Assembly: GCA_946479055.1 (NCBI GenBank)
Contig: CAMLEX010000361.1
Location: 1-5,689 of the forward strand
Origin: an uncultured Bacteroidota bacterium
GTDB taxonomy: Bacteria > Bacteroidota > Bacteroidia > Chitinophagales > Chitinophagaceae
Direction of reading: 5' to 3'
Length of the DNA: 5,689 bases
The position numbers and the translations under genes were made by a program. This document shows, in pieces, positions 1 to 5,689 of this stretch. The stretch's first letter is position 1; every line of letters starts with the position of its first letter. Below the pieces are notes generated by a model. It did not search any database. It was not told the origin of the DNA and was given only the letters and a program-made list of their open reading frames with translations.

Positions 1-30
1 GTAAAAGGGATTGAAAATCAAGTGATTTAA
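1..30 (+). CDS. Possible C-terminal tail of an upstream gene (partial)
   Basis: Frame 1 from the window edge reads nine residues (VKGIENQVI) and then a TAA stop at 28-30. The other two + frames hit stops within the first few codons. An AT-rich stretch and a hairpin at 81-103 follow, which fits the 3' end of a gene entering from the left. Nine codons are far too few to identify a product or to prove coding. The alternative is that the window simply begins in intergenic DNA. Confidence 0.3.
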   Translation, partial: VKGIENQVI

Positions 31-80
31 AAAAAGTTTAGGAAAATTTAACAAACAATCTAATTATCCCTTATTTTAGC

Positions 81-118
81 GGGCCTTTAAACAAAAAAGG
101 CCCTTCCGTAGAAACGGA
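81..118. other. Two adjacent hairpins in the 5' intergenic region
   Basis: GGGCCTTT (81-88) pairs perfectly with AAAGGCCC (96-103) across a 7-base loop. Almost directly after it, TCCGT (105-109) pairs with ACGGA (114-118) around the tetraloop AGAA. Neither has a T-run immediately after it on the + strand, so this is not a textbook intrinsic terminator. It could still be the 3' end structure or RNA-stabilising element of the gene that may end at base 30. The pairing is seen directly; the role is inferred. Confidence 0.45.
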
Positions 119-119
119 C

Positions 120-263
120 TGACCTCTAACGATTGCTTGCCATATGAAAAATTTTCGAAGTAGTATTTGTAGCTGACTGTTCAGCTTTTTGTTTTACAGG
201 TTCTGCTTCCTAAATTTGACCTCTAACGATTCATTTTTGCTTCTAACGATTGCCTGCTATATG
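120..263 (+). repeat. Three-copy short repeat with CTAACGATT core
   Basis: Copies lie at 120-146, 217-231 and 239-263. The first two share the 15 bases TGACCTCTAACGATT exactly. The first and third share a longer unit: TCTAACGATTGC, a variable base, TGC, a variable base, then ATATG. That is about 23 bases with three differences. Spacing between copies is uneven (roughly 97 and 22 bases), and the terminator-like hairpin lies between copies 1 and 2. All copies are in the same orientation and end about 140 bases before the start codon at 403. They could be protein-binding sites for the downstream gene or members of a dispersed intergenic repeat; the window alone cannot decide. The repeat itself is seen directly. 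Confidence 0.6.
171..195 (+). terminator. Terminator-like hairpin with T-run
   Basis: AGCTGA (171-176) and TCAGCT (181-186) form a perfect 6-bp stem with a CTGT loop. The T-run starts at the end of the stem: TTTTT, one G, then TTTT to 195. This is the shape of a Rho-independent terminator on the + strand, though the stem is short and only half GC. It would end transcription arriving from the left and insulate the gene starting at 403. Confidence 0.4.
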
Positions 264-325
264 TATCCTGTAACAACACCACAAATGTAGGCTGCCTTAA
301 ATTATACTTCAAAACAACTTAAACC

Positions 326-333
326 TATTTTGG
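326..333 (+). promoter_or_regulatory. Weak candidate -7 box for the 524-residue gene
   Basis: TATTTTGG matches the Bacteroidota -7 consensus TAnnTTTG except that the third T of the T-run is a G. No convincing TTG lies at the expected -33 distance. It is 70 bases before the start codon at 403. It is listed only because it is the best promoter-like site between the 5' repeats and the gene. Confidence 0.2.
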
Positions 334-402
334 GTATGTCAAAAGGACACTTAATGTGATAAAAACCTTGCTGATGGCTTATTCCATGAAAATTTCTGCA
401 CG

Positions 403-1977
403 ATGTCCAACCGTTCCCATGATATATTATTTCAGTTAATTAAATCCCTTGAAAAGGCAGAAAAAAGGCATTTTAAGCTCTACATTAATCGTAGTTCCGC
501 AAAGGAAGACCTGAAAATAGTCAGGCTTTTTGATGCTTTGGACAAAATGGACGCTTATGAGGAAAAATCCTTATTGAAAAAGCTCCCCGGCACGGAAAAA
601 AGACAACTCTATAACCTTAAGACCCATTTATACAAGGAAATACTGGCTAGTTTACGTCTTTTAAAAAGTGCCGATAGTCTGGACCTCCAGCTGAACGAAC
701 AATTTGATTACGCTCATATTCTTTATAAAAAAGGGCTATTTCTGCAAAGCCTGAAAATTCTTGAAAGAGCTAAAGAATTGGCCAAGAACAATCAAAAGTT
801 CTTTTTCCTTGCCCAGGTAGTGGCTTTGGAAAAAAGGATAGAGAATCTCCATATTACACATAGCGTAAAAAACAGGGCTGATATTCTTGCAAGAGAAGCC
901 AACGAGGTAAGTCGCCATATAGATATAATGGCACGTTTAAGCAACCTTTCTTTACAGCTTTTTAGTTGGTTTACATTGCATGGCCATGCCCGTAATGAAA
1001 AAGATGAAGCCGGAGTAATAAAATTCATGCAGCAAAACCTACCGGCCGATACCAATCGCCTGGAAGGTTTTTATGAAAAATTGTACTTGTATCAAAGCTA
1101 TTGCACTTATGCATTTATCCGTCAGGACTTTTTGCAATACTACCGATATGCTCAAAAGCAGGTGGATCTTTTCAGGTCTAATCCTTTGATGATAAGGGTG
1201 GAAACAAGCCATTACATAAAAGGCTTGCATTATTTGCTGAATGCTCATTTTGATCTTCGTAATTACAACTCGTTTGCAATAACCCTGGAGGAATTTGAAG
1301 CATTTGCGCAAACCAGTCGAGTACAGGATCATGATAACTTTCGTATACAGGCTTTCGTTTATATAAGTACGGCCAAGATTAACCAGCATTTTATGTTGGG
1401 AACATTCAAAGAAGGATTGAAGCTGGTGCCTGATATTGAAGAAAAACTGGAAGAGTATGCTATTTTTCTTGATCAACACCGGATCATGGTGCTTAACTAC
1501 AAAATTGCGACCCTGTATTTTGGCAGCGGCGATTATAGCACCTGTATAGATTACCTGCAGAAAATCATTTATGAAACCGGCGAACTTCGCACCGATCTGC
1601 AATGTTATGCCCGCTTGCAGCATTTGCTGGCTCATTATGAATTAGGAAATTATGATATCATGGAGTCGTTGACCAAATCGGTCTATCGTTTCATGGCTAA
1701 AATGCAAAACCTCACCGTAGTCGAAGAAGCGATGTTTCATTTTCTTCGTCACTCGTTTCATAATATTCCGGCAAAAAAATTAAAACCCGAGCTAGAAATA
1801 TTTTTACAAAAGATCAAGCACCTTGAAAAGAATCGTTTTGAAACCCGTGCTTTCGCCTATCTCGATATTATTTCATGGGTTGAAAGTAAAGTATATGCAA
1901 AGCCCATGAGTGAGATTATACATAACAAATACCTGCAAAGTAAGCGAAGACTAAAAGCAAATTCAGAAAAAGGATAA
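403..1977 (+). CDS. Uncharacterised helical (TPR-like) Bacteroidota protein
   Basis: This is a complete 524-residue protein of unknown function. The ATG at 403 is the first in frame after a stop at 352-354; no Shine-Dalgarno is visible, as is usual in Bacteroidota. The sequence is soluble and charged, with no signal peptide or membrane segment. Residues 5-30 (opening DILFQLIKSLEKAEKRHFKLY) are followed by a lysine-rich helical part to about 90. From about 95 to 460 come amphipathic helices with spaced aromatic and Ala/Leu/Gly positions, for example YAHILYKKGLFLQSLKILER near 103-122 and LYFGSGDYSTCIDYLQKI near 372-389. These resemble tetratricopeptide-like helix pairs, a scaffold used for protein-protein contact. 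I see no catalytic motif. From memory, proteins with this N-terminal pattern are widespread in Bacteroidota and annotated as hypothetical; that match was not tested. The gene is 123 bases upstream of the helicase and may be transcribed separately. The reading frame is intact throughout. Confidence 0.85.
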   Translation: MSNRSHDILFQLIKSLEKAEKRHFKLYINRSSAKEDLKIVRLFDALDKMDAYEEKSLLKKLPGTEKRQLYNLKTHLYKEILASLRLLKSADSLDLQLNEQFDYAHILYKKGLFLQSLKILERAKELAKNNQKFFFLAQVVALEKRIENLHITHSVKNRADILAREANEVSRHIDIMARLSNLSLQLFSWFTLHGHARNEKDEAGVIKFMQQNLPADTNRLEGFYEKLYLYQSYCTYAFIRQDFLQYYRYAQKQVDLFRSNPLMIRVETSHYIKGLHYLLNAHFDLRNYNSFAITLEEFEAFAQTSRVQDHDNFRIQAFVYISTAKINQHFMLGTFKEGLKLVPDIEEKLEEYAIFLDQHRIMVLNYKIATLYFGSGDYSTCIDYLQKIIYETGELRTDLQCYARLQHLLAHYELGNYDIMESLTKSVYRFMAKMQNLTVVEEAMFHFLRHSFHNIPAKKLKPELEIFLQKIKHLEKNRFETRAFAYLDIISWVESKVYAKPMSEIIHNKYLQSKRRLKANSEKG

Positions 1978-2023
1978 TTTACACGGATATTATCTTTAAT
2001 ATTCCGTTTGATCGGCATCAACC

Positions 2024-2054
2024 TTGCTCCCATTCACTAACTGGTATAATTATT
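2024..2054 (+). promoter_or_regulatory. Weak candidate promoter upstream of the helicase
   Basis: TTG at 2024-2026 is followed 20 bases later by TAATTATT (2047-2054), a partial match to TAnnTTTG. The overlapping TATAAT at 2045-2050 would be an ideal -10 in Proteobacteria, but Bacteroidota sigma factors do not favour it. The site falls in the 123-base gap, about 45 bases before the ATG at 2101, where a helicase promoter would be expected. The match is poor and AT-rich DNA yields such strings by chance. Confidence 0.25.
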
Positions 2055-2100
2055 TTCAAACAAGTCCCCAGCTCCCAGCCGGGCTTCGTAAATTGCGGCC

Positions 2101-4440
2101 ATGCAGGACTATTTACACGGATTGAACGAGCGGCAGAAAGAAGCCGTATTACATATTGATGGGCCATTGATGATCATAGCTGGCGCCGGAAGCGGAAAAA
2201 CAAAAGTGTTGACTACCCGTATTGCTCATTTGATGGCCAAAGGTGTTGATGCTTTCAATATATTGGCACTCACCTTTACCAATAAGGCGGCTAAGGAAAT
2301 GAAGGAACGTGTAGAGAAGATTTTGGGAAATAACGAAGCAAGAAATTTATACATCGGCACTTTTCATAGTGTATTTGCAAGAATATTAAGAAGCGAAGCC
2401 CATCGACTGGGGTATCCAAACAGTTTTACCATTTACGATACTGACGATTCAAAGAGTGTGGTAAAAGCGGTAATCAATGAATTGCACCTGGATGATAAGC
2501 ATTATAAACCCGGCACCGTTTATAATAGAATTTCCGCTGCTAAAAATGCATTGGTTGGCCCTGCTGAATATGCTACCGATTACTATCTGCAGCAAGAAGA
2601 TATGCGCAGTAACCGTCCGGCTATCGCCCAGATCTACGATGCGTATGTAAAACGTTGTTTCAAAAATGGGGCGATGGATTTTGACGATCTCTTACTAAAG
2701 TTTTATGAACTGCTGAAAAATTTCCCCGAAAGCCTGAGCAAGTATCAGCATAAGTTCAAATACATCATGATAGATGAGTACCAGGATACCAACCCGGCTC
2801 AGTATGAAGTGGTGAAATTGTTAGGTGCCATGCATGAGAATGTTTGCGTGGTAGGCGATGATGCACAGAGTATCTATAGTTTTCGCGGTGCTACGATCCA
2901 GAATATTTTACAATTTCAGAAAGACTATGATGAAGTAAAAGTGGTAAAGCTGGAACAAAACTATCGAAGCACACAAAGTATATTGCATGTGGCCAATGAA
3001 GTGATCAGTAATAATAAAAACCAGATTGAAAAAATATTATTTACTGAAAATAGCGAAGGTGAAAAAATAAAACTGATCCGCACTTCTACGGATAATGACG
3101 AAGGGAAGTTTGTAGCGGATACCATACAGGAACAAAAGCTGCGCAATCATTACAGCAATAAAGATTTTGCAATTCTCTACCGTACCAATGCGCAAAGCCG
3201 TGCCTTTGAGGAAAGCCTGCGACGTATGGGCATTGCTTATACTATTTATGGCGGCCTTAGTTTTTATCAGCGCAAGGAAATAAAAGACGTAGTGGCATAC
3301 CTGCGCTTATTGGTTAATACAAAAGATGATGAAGCGTTGAAACGTATCATCAATTACCCGGCAAGAGGGATTGGCAAAACAACAGTAGACAAAACGATAC
3401 TGCTGGCCAACGAGAATAACATCACCATGTGGGATGTATTGGAAAAAGCATCTGAGTTTGGTTTCAGGGCCGGCACATTACAAGCGATCGAAGAGTTTGT
3501 GACCATGATAAAAAGCTTTACCAGTATGTTGAAAACCAAGAATGCATACGAAGTGGCTTTTCATGTAGGCAAACAAACAAATATTATAAAAGAACTTTTT
3601 AATGATAAAAGTACCGAAGGCGTACAGCGATATGAACATATCCAGGAATTATTAAATAGTATAAAAGAATGGACAGAAAGTCCCGACAATGACGAAGGGG
3701 AATTGGTAGATAAAAGCCTCGGTTCTTATTTACAACAGATCACATTGCTGACGGACGCAGATAATAAAGATCCCAATGCCGACACAGTGAAATTAATGAC
3801 AATACATGCCGCCAAAGGCCTGGAGTTTAGTTGTGTGTTTGCGGCAGGATTGGAAGAAATGCTTTTCCCCAATGCCATGAGCATTAATACAAGGGAAGAG
3901 CTGGAAGAAGAAAGACGTTTATTTTATGTAGTGATCACCAGGGCCAAAACCCGTTTGTGGATCACTTATGCCAATACACGATACAAGTTTGGTTCATTGG
4001 TACAGAATGAACCCAGTCGTTTCATCGATGAACTTCCTGAAAAATATCTTGACCGGAGTTTTGCAGGTGTTGGTACAAAAGGAAGTTCTGGTTTCGCCAC
4101 ATCTGCTTATGAACGGATGAATGGCGGTTGGGGCGCAGCAGCACAAGCGGAAAAACGATATGGTCCTGCACCCAATAAAAAGAAAGACGAAACACCATCT
4201 TATTTAGGGCCGAAGACTGCCTATCAAAAAGTAGTGGAGCATAAACCTTCGGCTGATTTTGTTGCCAGCGATACATCTGGTTTGCAGGTGGGACAAAAAG
4301 TGGAACACCAAAAGTTTGGTTTTGGCGAAGTGATGAAAATGGAAGGAGCGGCACATAATCCAATTGCAACGGTAAAGTTTGCTCAGAATGGAGAGAAGAA
4401 AATTATGTTGAATTATGCGAAGCTGCGGATAATTGAATAG
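2101..4440 (+). CDS. uvrD: UvrD/PcrA-family ATP-dependent 3'-5' DNA helicase
   Basis: This is a complete 779-residue superfamily 1A helicase that unwinds DNA 3'-5' using ATP. The family acts in nucleotide excision repair, clearing of RecA filaments and stalled RNA polymerase, and replication of damaged templates. Motifs appear in order: Q motif LNERQ (8-12), Walker A AGAGSGKT (27-34), Ia LTFTNKAAKEM (57-67), Ib GTFHS (86-90), Walker B MIDEYQDTN (223-231), III VVGDDAQSIYSFRGA (250-264), IV LEQNYRS (284-290), IVa near 384-403, V TIHAAKGLEF (567-576) and VI EEERRLFYVVITRAK (602-616). A flexible Gly/Ala/Lys-rich linker (about 650-725) leads to a C-terminal Tudor-like segment (730-778, VGQKVEHQKFGFGEV) like that through which PcrA contacts RNA polymerase. 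Length is close to that of PcrA and UvrD, slightly longer through the linker. The nuclease domains of RecB or AddA are absent. The ATG at 2101 places the Q motif at the usual distance from the N terminus. pcrA is an equally valid name. Confidence 0.97.
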   Translation: MQDYLHGLNERQKEAVLHIDGPLMIIAGAGSGKTKVLTTRIAHLMAKGVDAFNILALTFTNKAAKEMKERVEKILGNNEARNLYIGTFHSVFARILRSEAHRLGYPNSFTIYDTDDSKSVVKAVINELHLDDKHYKPGTVYNRISAAKNALVGPAEYATDYYLQQEDMRSNRPAIAQIYDAYVKRCFKNGAMDFDDLLLKFYELLKNFPESLSKYQHKFKYIMIDEYQDTNPAQYEVVKLLGAMHENVCVVGDDAQSIYSFRGATIQNILQFQKDYDEVKVVKLEQNYRSTQSILHVANEVISNNKNQIEKILFTENSEGEKIKLIRTSTDNDEGKFVADTIQEQKLRNHYSNKDFAILYRTNAQSRAFEESLRRMGIAYTIYGGLSFYQRKEIKDVVAYLRLLVNTKDDEALKRIINYPARGIGKTTVDKTILLANENNITMWDVLEKASEFGFRAGTLQAIEEFVTMIKSFTSMLKTKNAYEVAFHVGKQTNIIKELFNDKSTEGVQRYEHIQELLNSIKEWTESPDNDEGELVDKSLGSYLQQITLLTDADNKDPNADTVKLMTIHAAKGLEFSCVFAAGLEEMLFPNAMSINTREELEEERRLFYVVITRAKTRLWITYANTRYKFGSLVQNEPSRFIDELPEKYLDRSFAGVGTKGSSGFATSAYERMNGGWGAAAQAEKRYGPAPNKKKDETPSYLGPKTAYQKVVEHKPSADFVASDTSGLQVGQKVEHQKFGFGEVMKMEGAAHNPIATVKFAQNGEKKIMLNYAKLRIIE

Positions 4441-4471
4441 TCGTCGCCTGCACCTTTTTGTATAAAAATTC

Positions 4472-4494
4472 TTATCATCTTAGTCAAGTGATAA
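4472..4494 (+). terminator. Weak hairpin after the helicase gene
   Basis: TTATCA (4472-4477) pairs with TGATAA (4489-4494). With one bulged T at 4478 the stem continues as CTT (4479-4481) with AAG (4486-4488) around an AGTC loop, giving nine pairs. It sits 31 bases after the helicase stop codon. The stem is AT-rich and followed by A-rich rather than T-rich sequence, so intrinsic termination is doubtful. It may be a 3'-end structure of the helicase transcript. Confidence 0.3.
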
Positions 4495-4508
4495 ATAAAA
4501 ATTATTAA

Positions 4509-4775
4509 CAGCTTGCTGCACGTATTGAAAAAGCCCTTCTTGAACTGCATATCGAAGATCTTGCGCCCTTGAATCCAGTAAAAGCATGTTGGGGGAAAGC
4601 TAAGCATGCCATCTCCCTATACAAATAACAGATGCCTATTCCATTCTTTCAGAAAAACTTTGGAAGAAAAAGATTTGCAAAGAATATCGCGGCAGTTTAT
4701 AAACTAAGCGAATATATCAACAGACTTCCTCGGAATAAACATAAATGGCTTATAGATAAAATCTATTGGACATAG
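4509..4775 (+). pseudogene. Coding-like relic with one in-frame stop, or small ORF 4632-4775
   Basis: One frame is open from 4509 to 4775 except for a single TAA at 4626-4628. The first 39 codons have no ATG and read like a real amphipathic helical protein (LAARIEKALLELHIEDLAPL near their start). This stretch is visibly richer in G and C than the AT-rich DNA on both sides. After the stop the same frame continues as an ATG-initiated 47-residue basic peptide (4632-4775) starting MPIPFFQKNFGRKRF and ending in TAG. A stop at 4506-4508 closes the frame on the left. Two readings are possible: the remnant of a lost gene broken by a nonsense mutation and truncation, or a genuine small gene at 4632 with a chance-open lead-in. 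I do not recognise the protein. Overlapping minus-strand frames look less protein-like. Confidence 0.35.
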
Positions 4776-4809
4776 AATAATATTATCATTTTCTATACGC
4801 CTTGAAAAT

Positions 4810-4817
4810 TATATTTG
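4810..4817 (+). promoter_or_regulatory. Exact Bacteroidota -7 box for the peroxiredoxin gene
   Basis: TATATTTG is a perfect match to the Bacteroidota -7 consensus TAnnTTTG. A -33 TTG is not present at the usual distance; that position is only T-rich (around 4789-4792). Transcription would begin near 4824, giving a leader of about 78 bases before the ATG at 4902. The exact box, its place in front of a stress gene and the palindrome just after it support a regulated promoter. Confidence 0.5.
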
Positions 4818-4829
4818 CAACTCTTACGA

Positions 4830-4845
4830 TGACCATATACGGTCA
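4830..4845. promoter_or_regulatory. Palindromic operator candidate TGACC-N6-GGTCA
   Basis: TGACC (4830-4834) and GGTCA (4841-4845) are perfect inverted halves around six bases, four of which (TATA) are also self-complementary, so 14 of 16 positions are symmetric. The 5-6-5 layout is that of CRP/FNR-family sites (TGTGA-N6-TCACA is the CRP form), although the half-site differs. It lies 12 bases downstream of the -7 box, at or just after the expected transcription start, where a bound protein would most simply block transcription. Which regulator binds is not known; OxyR or PerR, the usual peroxide sensors, use different patterns. A short RNA hairpin is the alternative. Confidence 0.4.
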
Positions 4846-4901
4846 GCAACTTGCCTCAAACATATTAATAAAAGTTATCTATTTTAAAACAATCATATAT
4901 T

Positions 4902-5471
4902 ATGAGCAATAGGGTATTATCCGTAGGAAGCCAGTTTCCGGCATTTAAGAAGAAAGCAGTAGTATCAATCGAAAAAGGAAAGGAATTTATTGACCTGACC
5001 AATGAGTATGCAACAAAGGAGGGCAAATGGACAGTGATGTTCTGGTGGCCAAAAGATTTCACGTTTGTTTGTCCCACCGAAATTGCTGAATTCAATGGTA
5101 AAGCTGGTGAGTTTTCTGATCGTGATGCGGTACTGATCGGCGCTTCTACTGATTCAGAGTTTGTACATGCTGCCTGGAGAAGGGATCATACTGATTTGCG
5201 AAATTTGAAATTTCCTATGTTGGCAGATACTTCCAAATCATTGGCCGAAGAGCTGGGCATCCTGGACAATGAAGAAAAAATAGCTTACAGGGCTACTTAT
5301 ATCATAGATCCGCAAGGTATCGTTCGCTGGGTAAGTATCAATGACCTGAATATAGGACGTAATGTACAGGAAGTGATCCGTGTACTGGATGCATTGCAGA
5401 CAGATGAGCTTTGTCCCTGCAACTGGAAAAAAGGAGAAGAAACTCTTACTACGCAACTAAGCCTTAATTAA
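4902..5471 (+). CDS. ahpC: AhpC-type 2-Cys peroxiredoxin
   Basis: This complete 189-residue cytoplasmic peroxidase reduces hydrogen peroxide and organic hydroperoxides, and in this family also peroxynitrite. The AhpC/TSA thioredoxin fold covers roughly 5-165. The active-site stretch WPKDFTFVCPTEIAEF (49-64) carries the peroxidatic Cys57 with the conserved Pro50 and Thr54; Arg130 is the likely active-site arginine. Near the C terminus, DELCPCNWKKGEETL (168-182) holds Cys171 and Cys173. This CxC pair, the tryptophan-rich front of the active site and the ending resemble the Mycobacterium tuberculosis AhpC (Cys61, Cys174, Cys176) more than the enterobacterial AhpC that pairs with the flavoprotein AhpF. 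The mycobacterial enzyme is recycled by AhpD, and an AhpD-like gene may begin 170 bases downstream. No ahpF or oxyR is in the window. The start codon follows an A/T-rich leader without Shine-Dalgarno. Confidence 0.96.
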   Translation: MSNRVLSVGSQFPAFKKKAVVSIEKGKEFIDLTNEYATKEGKWTVMFWWPKDFTFVCPTEIAEFNGKAGEFSDRDAVLIGASTDSEFVHAAWRRDHTDLRNLKFPMLADTSKSLAEELGILDNEEKIAYRATYIIDPQGIVRWVSINDLNIGRNVQEVIRVLDALQTDELCPCNWKKGEETLTTQLSLN

Positions 5472-5528
5472 TTTTTTTATCTATAACAATTGACAAAGAT
5501 TTTATTCTAAAATTAAATTTTCATTGCC

Positions 5529-5601
5529 CACAAAAGAACGAAGAACACAAAGCAGTACTATTCAATTTCATTTTTTTCGTTGTGTTCTTTACGTCTTTGT
5601 G
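5529..5601. repeat. Imperfect inverted repeat between the peroxiredoxin and the next gene
   Basis: The left arm (5529-5552) and the reverse complement of the right arm (5578-5601) align over about 24 bases. They share CACAAA at the outer end and AAGAACACAA exactly at the inner end, with small gaps between, around a 25-base T-rich loop. Transcribed, it would form a long hairpin. Sequences built of CACAAAGA and AAGAACACAA words recur as dispersed intergenic repeats in Bacteroidota and other phyla, as far as I recall; only one copy is in this window. It could attenuate or stabilise a transcript covering both genes, or simply be a mobile-type repeat. Confidence 0.65.
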
Positions 5602-5625
5602 AGAAGCCGTTTTTGAATTCCTTTG
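5596..5625 (+). promoter_or_regulatory. Candidate promoter for the gene starting at 5642
   Basis: TTTG at 5596-5599, inside the right arm of the inverted repeat, is followed 18 bases later by TTCCTTTG (5618-5625). This matches the -7 consensus TAnnTTTG except at the second base. The layout resembles a -33/-7 pair and would give a very short leader before the ATG at 5642. If real, the partner gene has its own promoter in addition to read-through from the peroxiredoxin gene. Confidence 0.25.
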
Positions 5626-5641
5626 TTTTAAAAAACATATC

Positions 5642-5689
5642 ATGAGCGAAACAGTATTAGTACAAAACGAAACATTCAATAACCTTTTG
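5642..5689 (+). CDS. Start of a gene, probably AhpD-like (partial, cut by window edge)
   Basis: An ATG at 5642 opens a frame of 16 codons (MSETVLVQNETFNNLL) that runs off the window. An A-rich leader precedes it, as with the peroxiredoxin gene. The visible residues contain no diagnostic motif. The AhpD suggestion rests on position: the preceding AhpC is of the mycobacterial type, and such genes are often followed by a carboxymuconolactone decarboxylase/AhpD-family gene that supplies reducing power through a CxxC pair. That motif would lie well beyond the visible part. Start and strand are fairly secure; the product is inferred. Confidence 0.55.
   Translation, partial: MSETVLVQNETFNNLL

Noticed and set aside
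120..263. Small CRISPR array
   Set aside because: Only three copies of unequal length, with separations of very different size and a hairpin between two of them. There are no regular spacers and no cas gene.
337..349. TGTC-N5-GACA inverted repeat upstream of the 524-residue gene
   Set aside because: Arms of four bases do not extend in either direction and are expected by chance in a region this size.
1039..1635. Minus-strand open frame of 198 codons inside the 524-residue gene
   Set aside because: It lies wholly opposite an intact, protein-like + strand gene. Its translation is rich in Ile, Gln and Phe without domain-like features and it has no promoter or leader of its own, so it is a shadow.
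4022..4369. Minus-strand open frame of 115 codons opposite the end of the helicase gene
   Set aside because: It is antisense to the linker and Tudor-like segment of a clear helicase. Its composition reflects the complementary strand and no motif is present.
4413..4607. Minus-strand open frame of 64 codons overlapping the helicase stop and the gap
   Set aside because: It overlaps the end of the helicase gene and its translation is Phe/Ile/Cys-rich and low in protein character. The + strand frame over the same DNA (from 4509) looks more coding-like.
4441..4901. Riboswitch, tRNA or other structured RNA in the 461-base gap
   Set aside because: I found no cloverleaf, no riboswitch core I recognise and no strong long-range pairing. 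The only structures seen are the weak hairpin at 4472-4494 and the dyad at 4830-4845.
4865..5095. Minus-strand open frame of 76 codons over the ahpC start
   Set aside because: It is antisense to the conserved N terminus and active site of the peroxiredoxin, so it is a shadow frame.
5456..5485. Intrinsic terminator after ahpC
   Set aside because: TTAATTAA followed by seven Ts is striking, but no GC-containing stem precedes the T-run.

Overview
The window looks like chromosomal DNA of a Bacteroidota bacterium, most likely a Chitinophagaceae-type or related environmental lineage. The reasons are modest-to-low GC, A-rich translation starts without Shine-Dalgarno sequences, an exact Bacteroidota -7 promoter box (TAnnTTTG), and a 524-residue protein of a type I know only as an uncharacterised Bacteroidota family. 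Placement below phylum level is inference.

Layout: all supported genes lie on the + strand. Bases 1-30 may be the tail of an upstream gene. Bases 31-402 are a non-coding stretch with two adjacent hairpins, a terminator-like hairpin with a T-run, and three copies of a short CTAACGATT-containing repeat. An uncharacterised all-helical protein follows (403-1977). After a 123-base gap comes a complete UvrD/PcrA-type DNA helicase (2101-4440). A 461-base gap follows, holding a weak hairpin, a coding-like relic or small ORF (4509-4775), a -7 promoter box and a palindromic operator candidate. Next is a complete AhpC-type peroxiredoxin (4902-5471). A 170-base spacer with an imperfect long inverted repeat separates it from the first 16 codons of a further gene (from 5642), probably its AhpD-like partner, which is cut by the window edge.

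How the genes work together: the peroxiredoxin and the following gene probably form a peroxide-detoxification pair of the mycobacterial AhpC/AhpD kind. Their likely control point is the promoter and dyad at 4810-4845. The helicase is a housekeeping repair and replication enzyme with no evident functional tie to its neighbours. The window has no sign of a phage, insertion sequence, CRISPR array or defence system. The most interesting items are non-coding or cryptic: the TGACC-N6-GGTCA dyad, the 5' repeat cluster, the inverted repeat between the peroxiredoxin and its neighbour, and the unrecognised coding-like relic.
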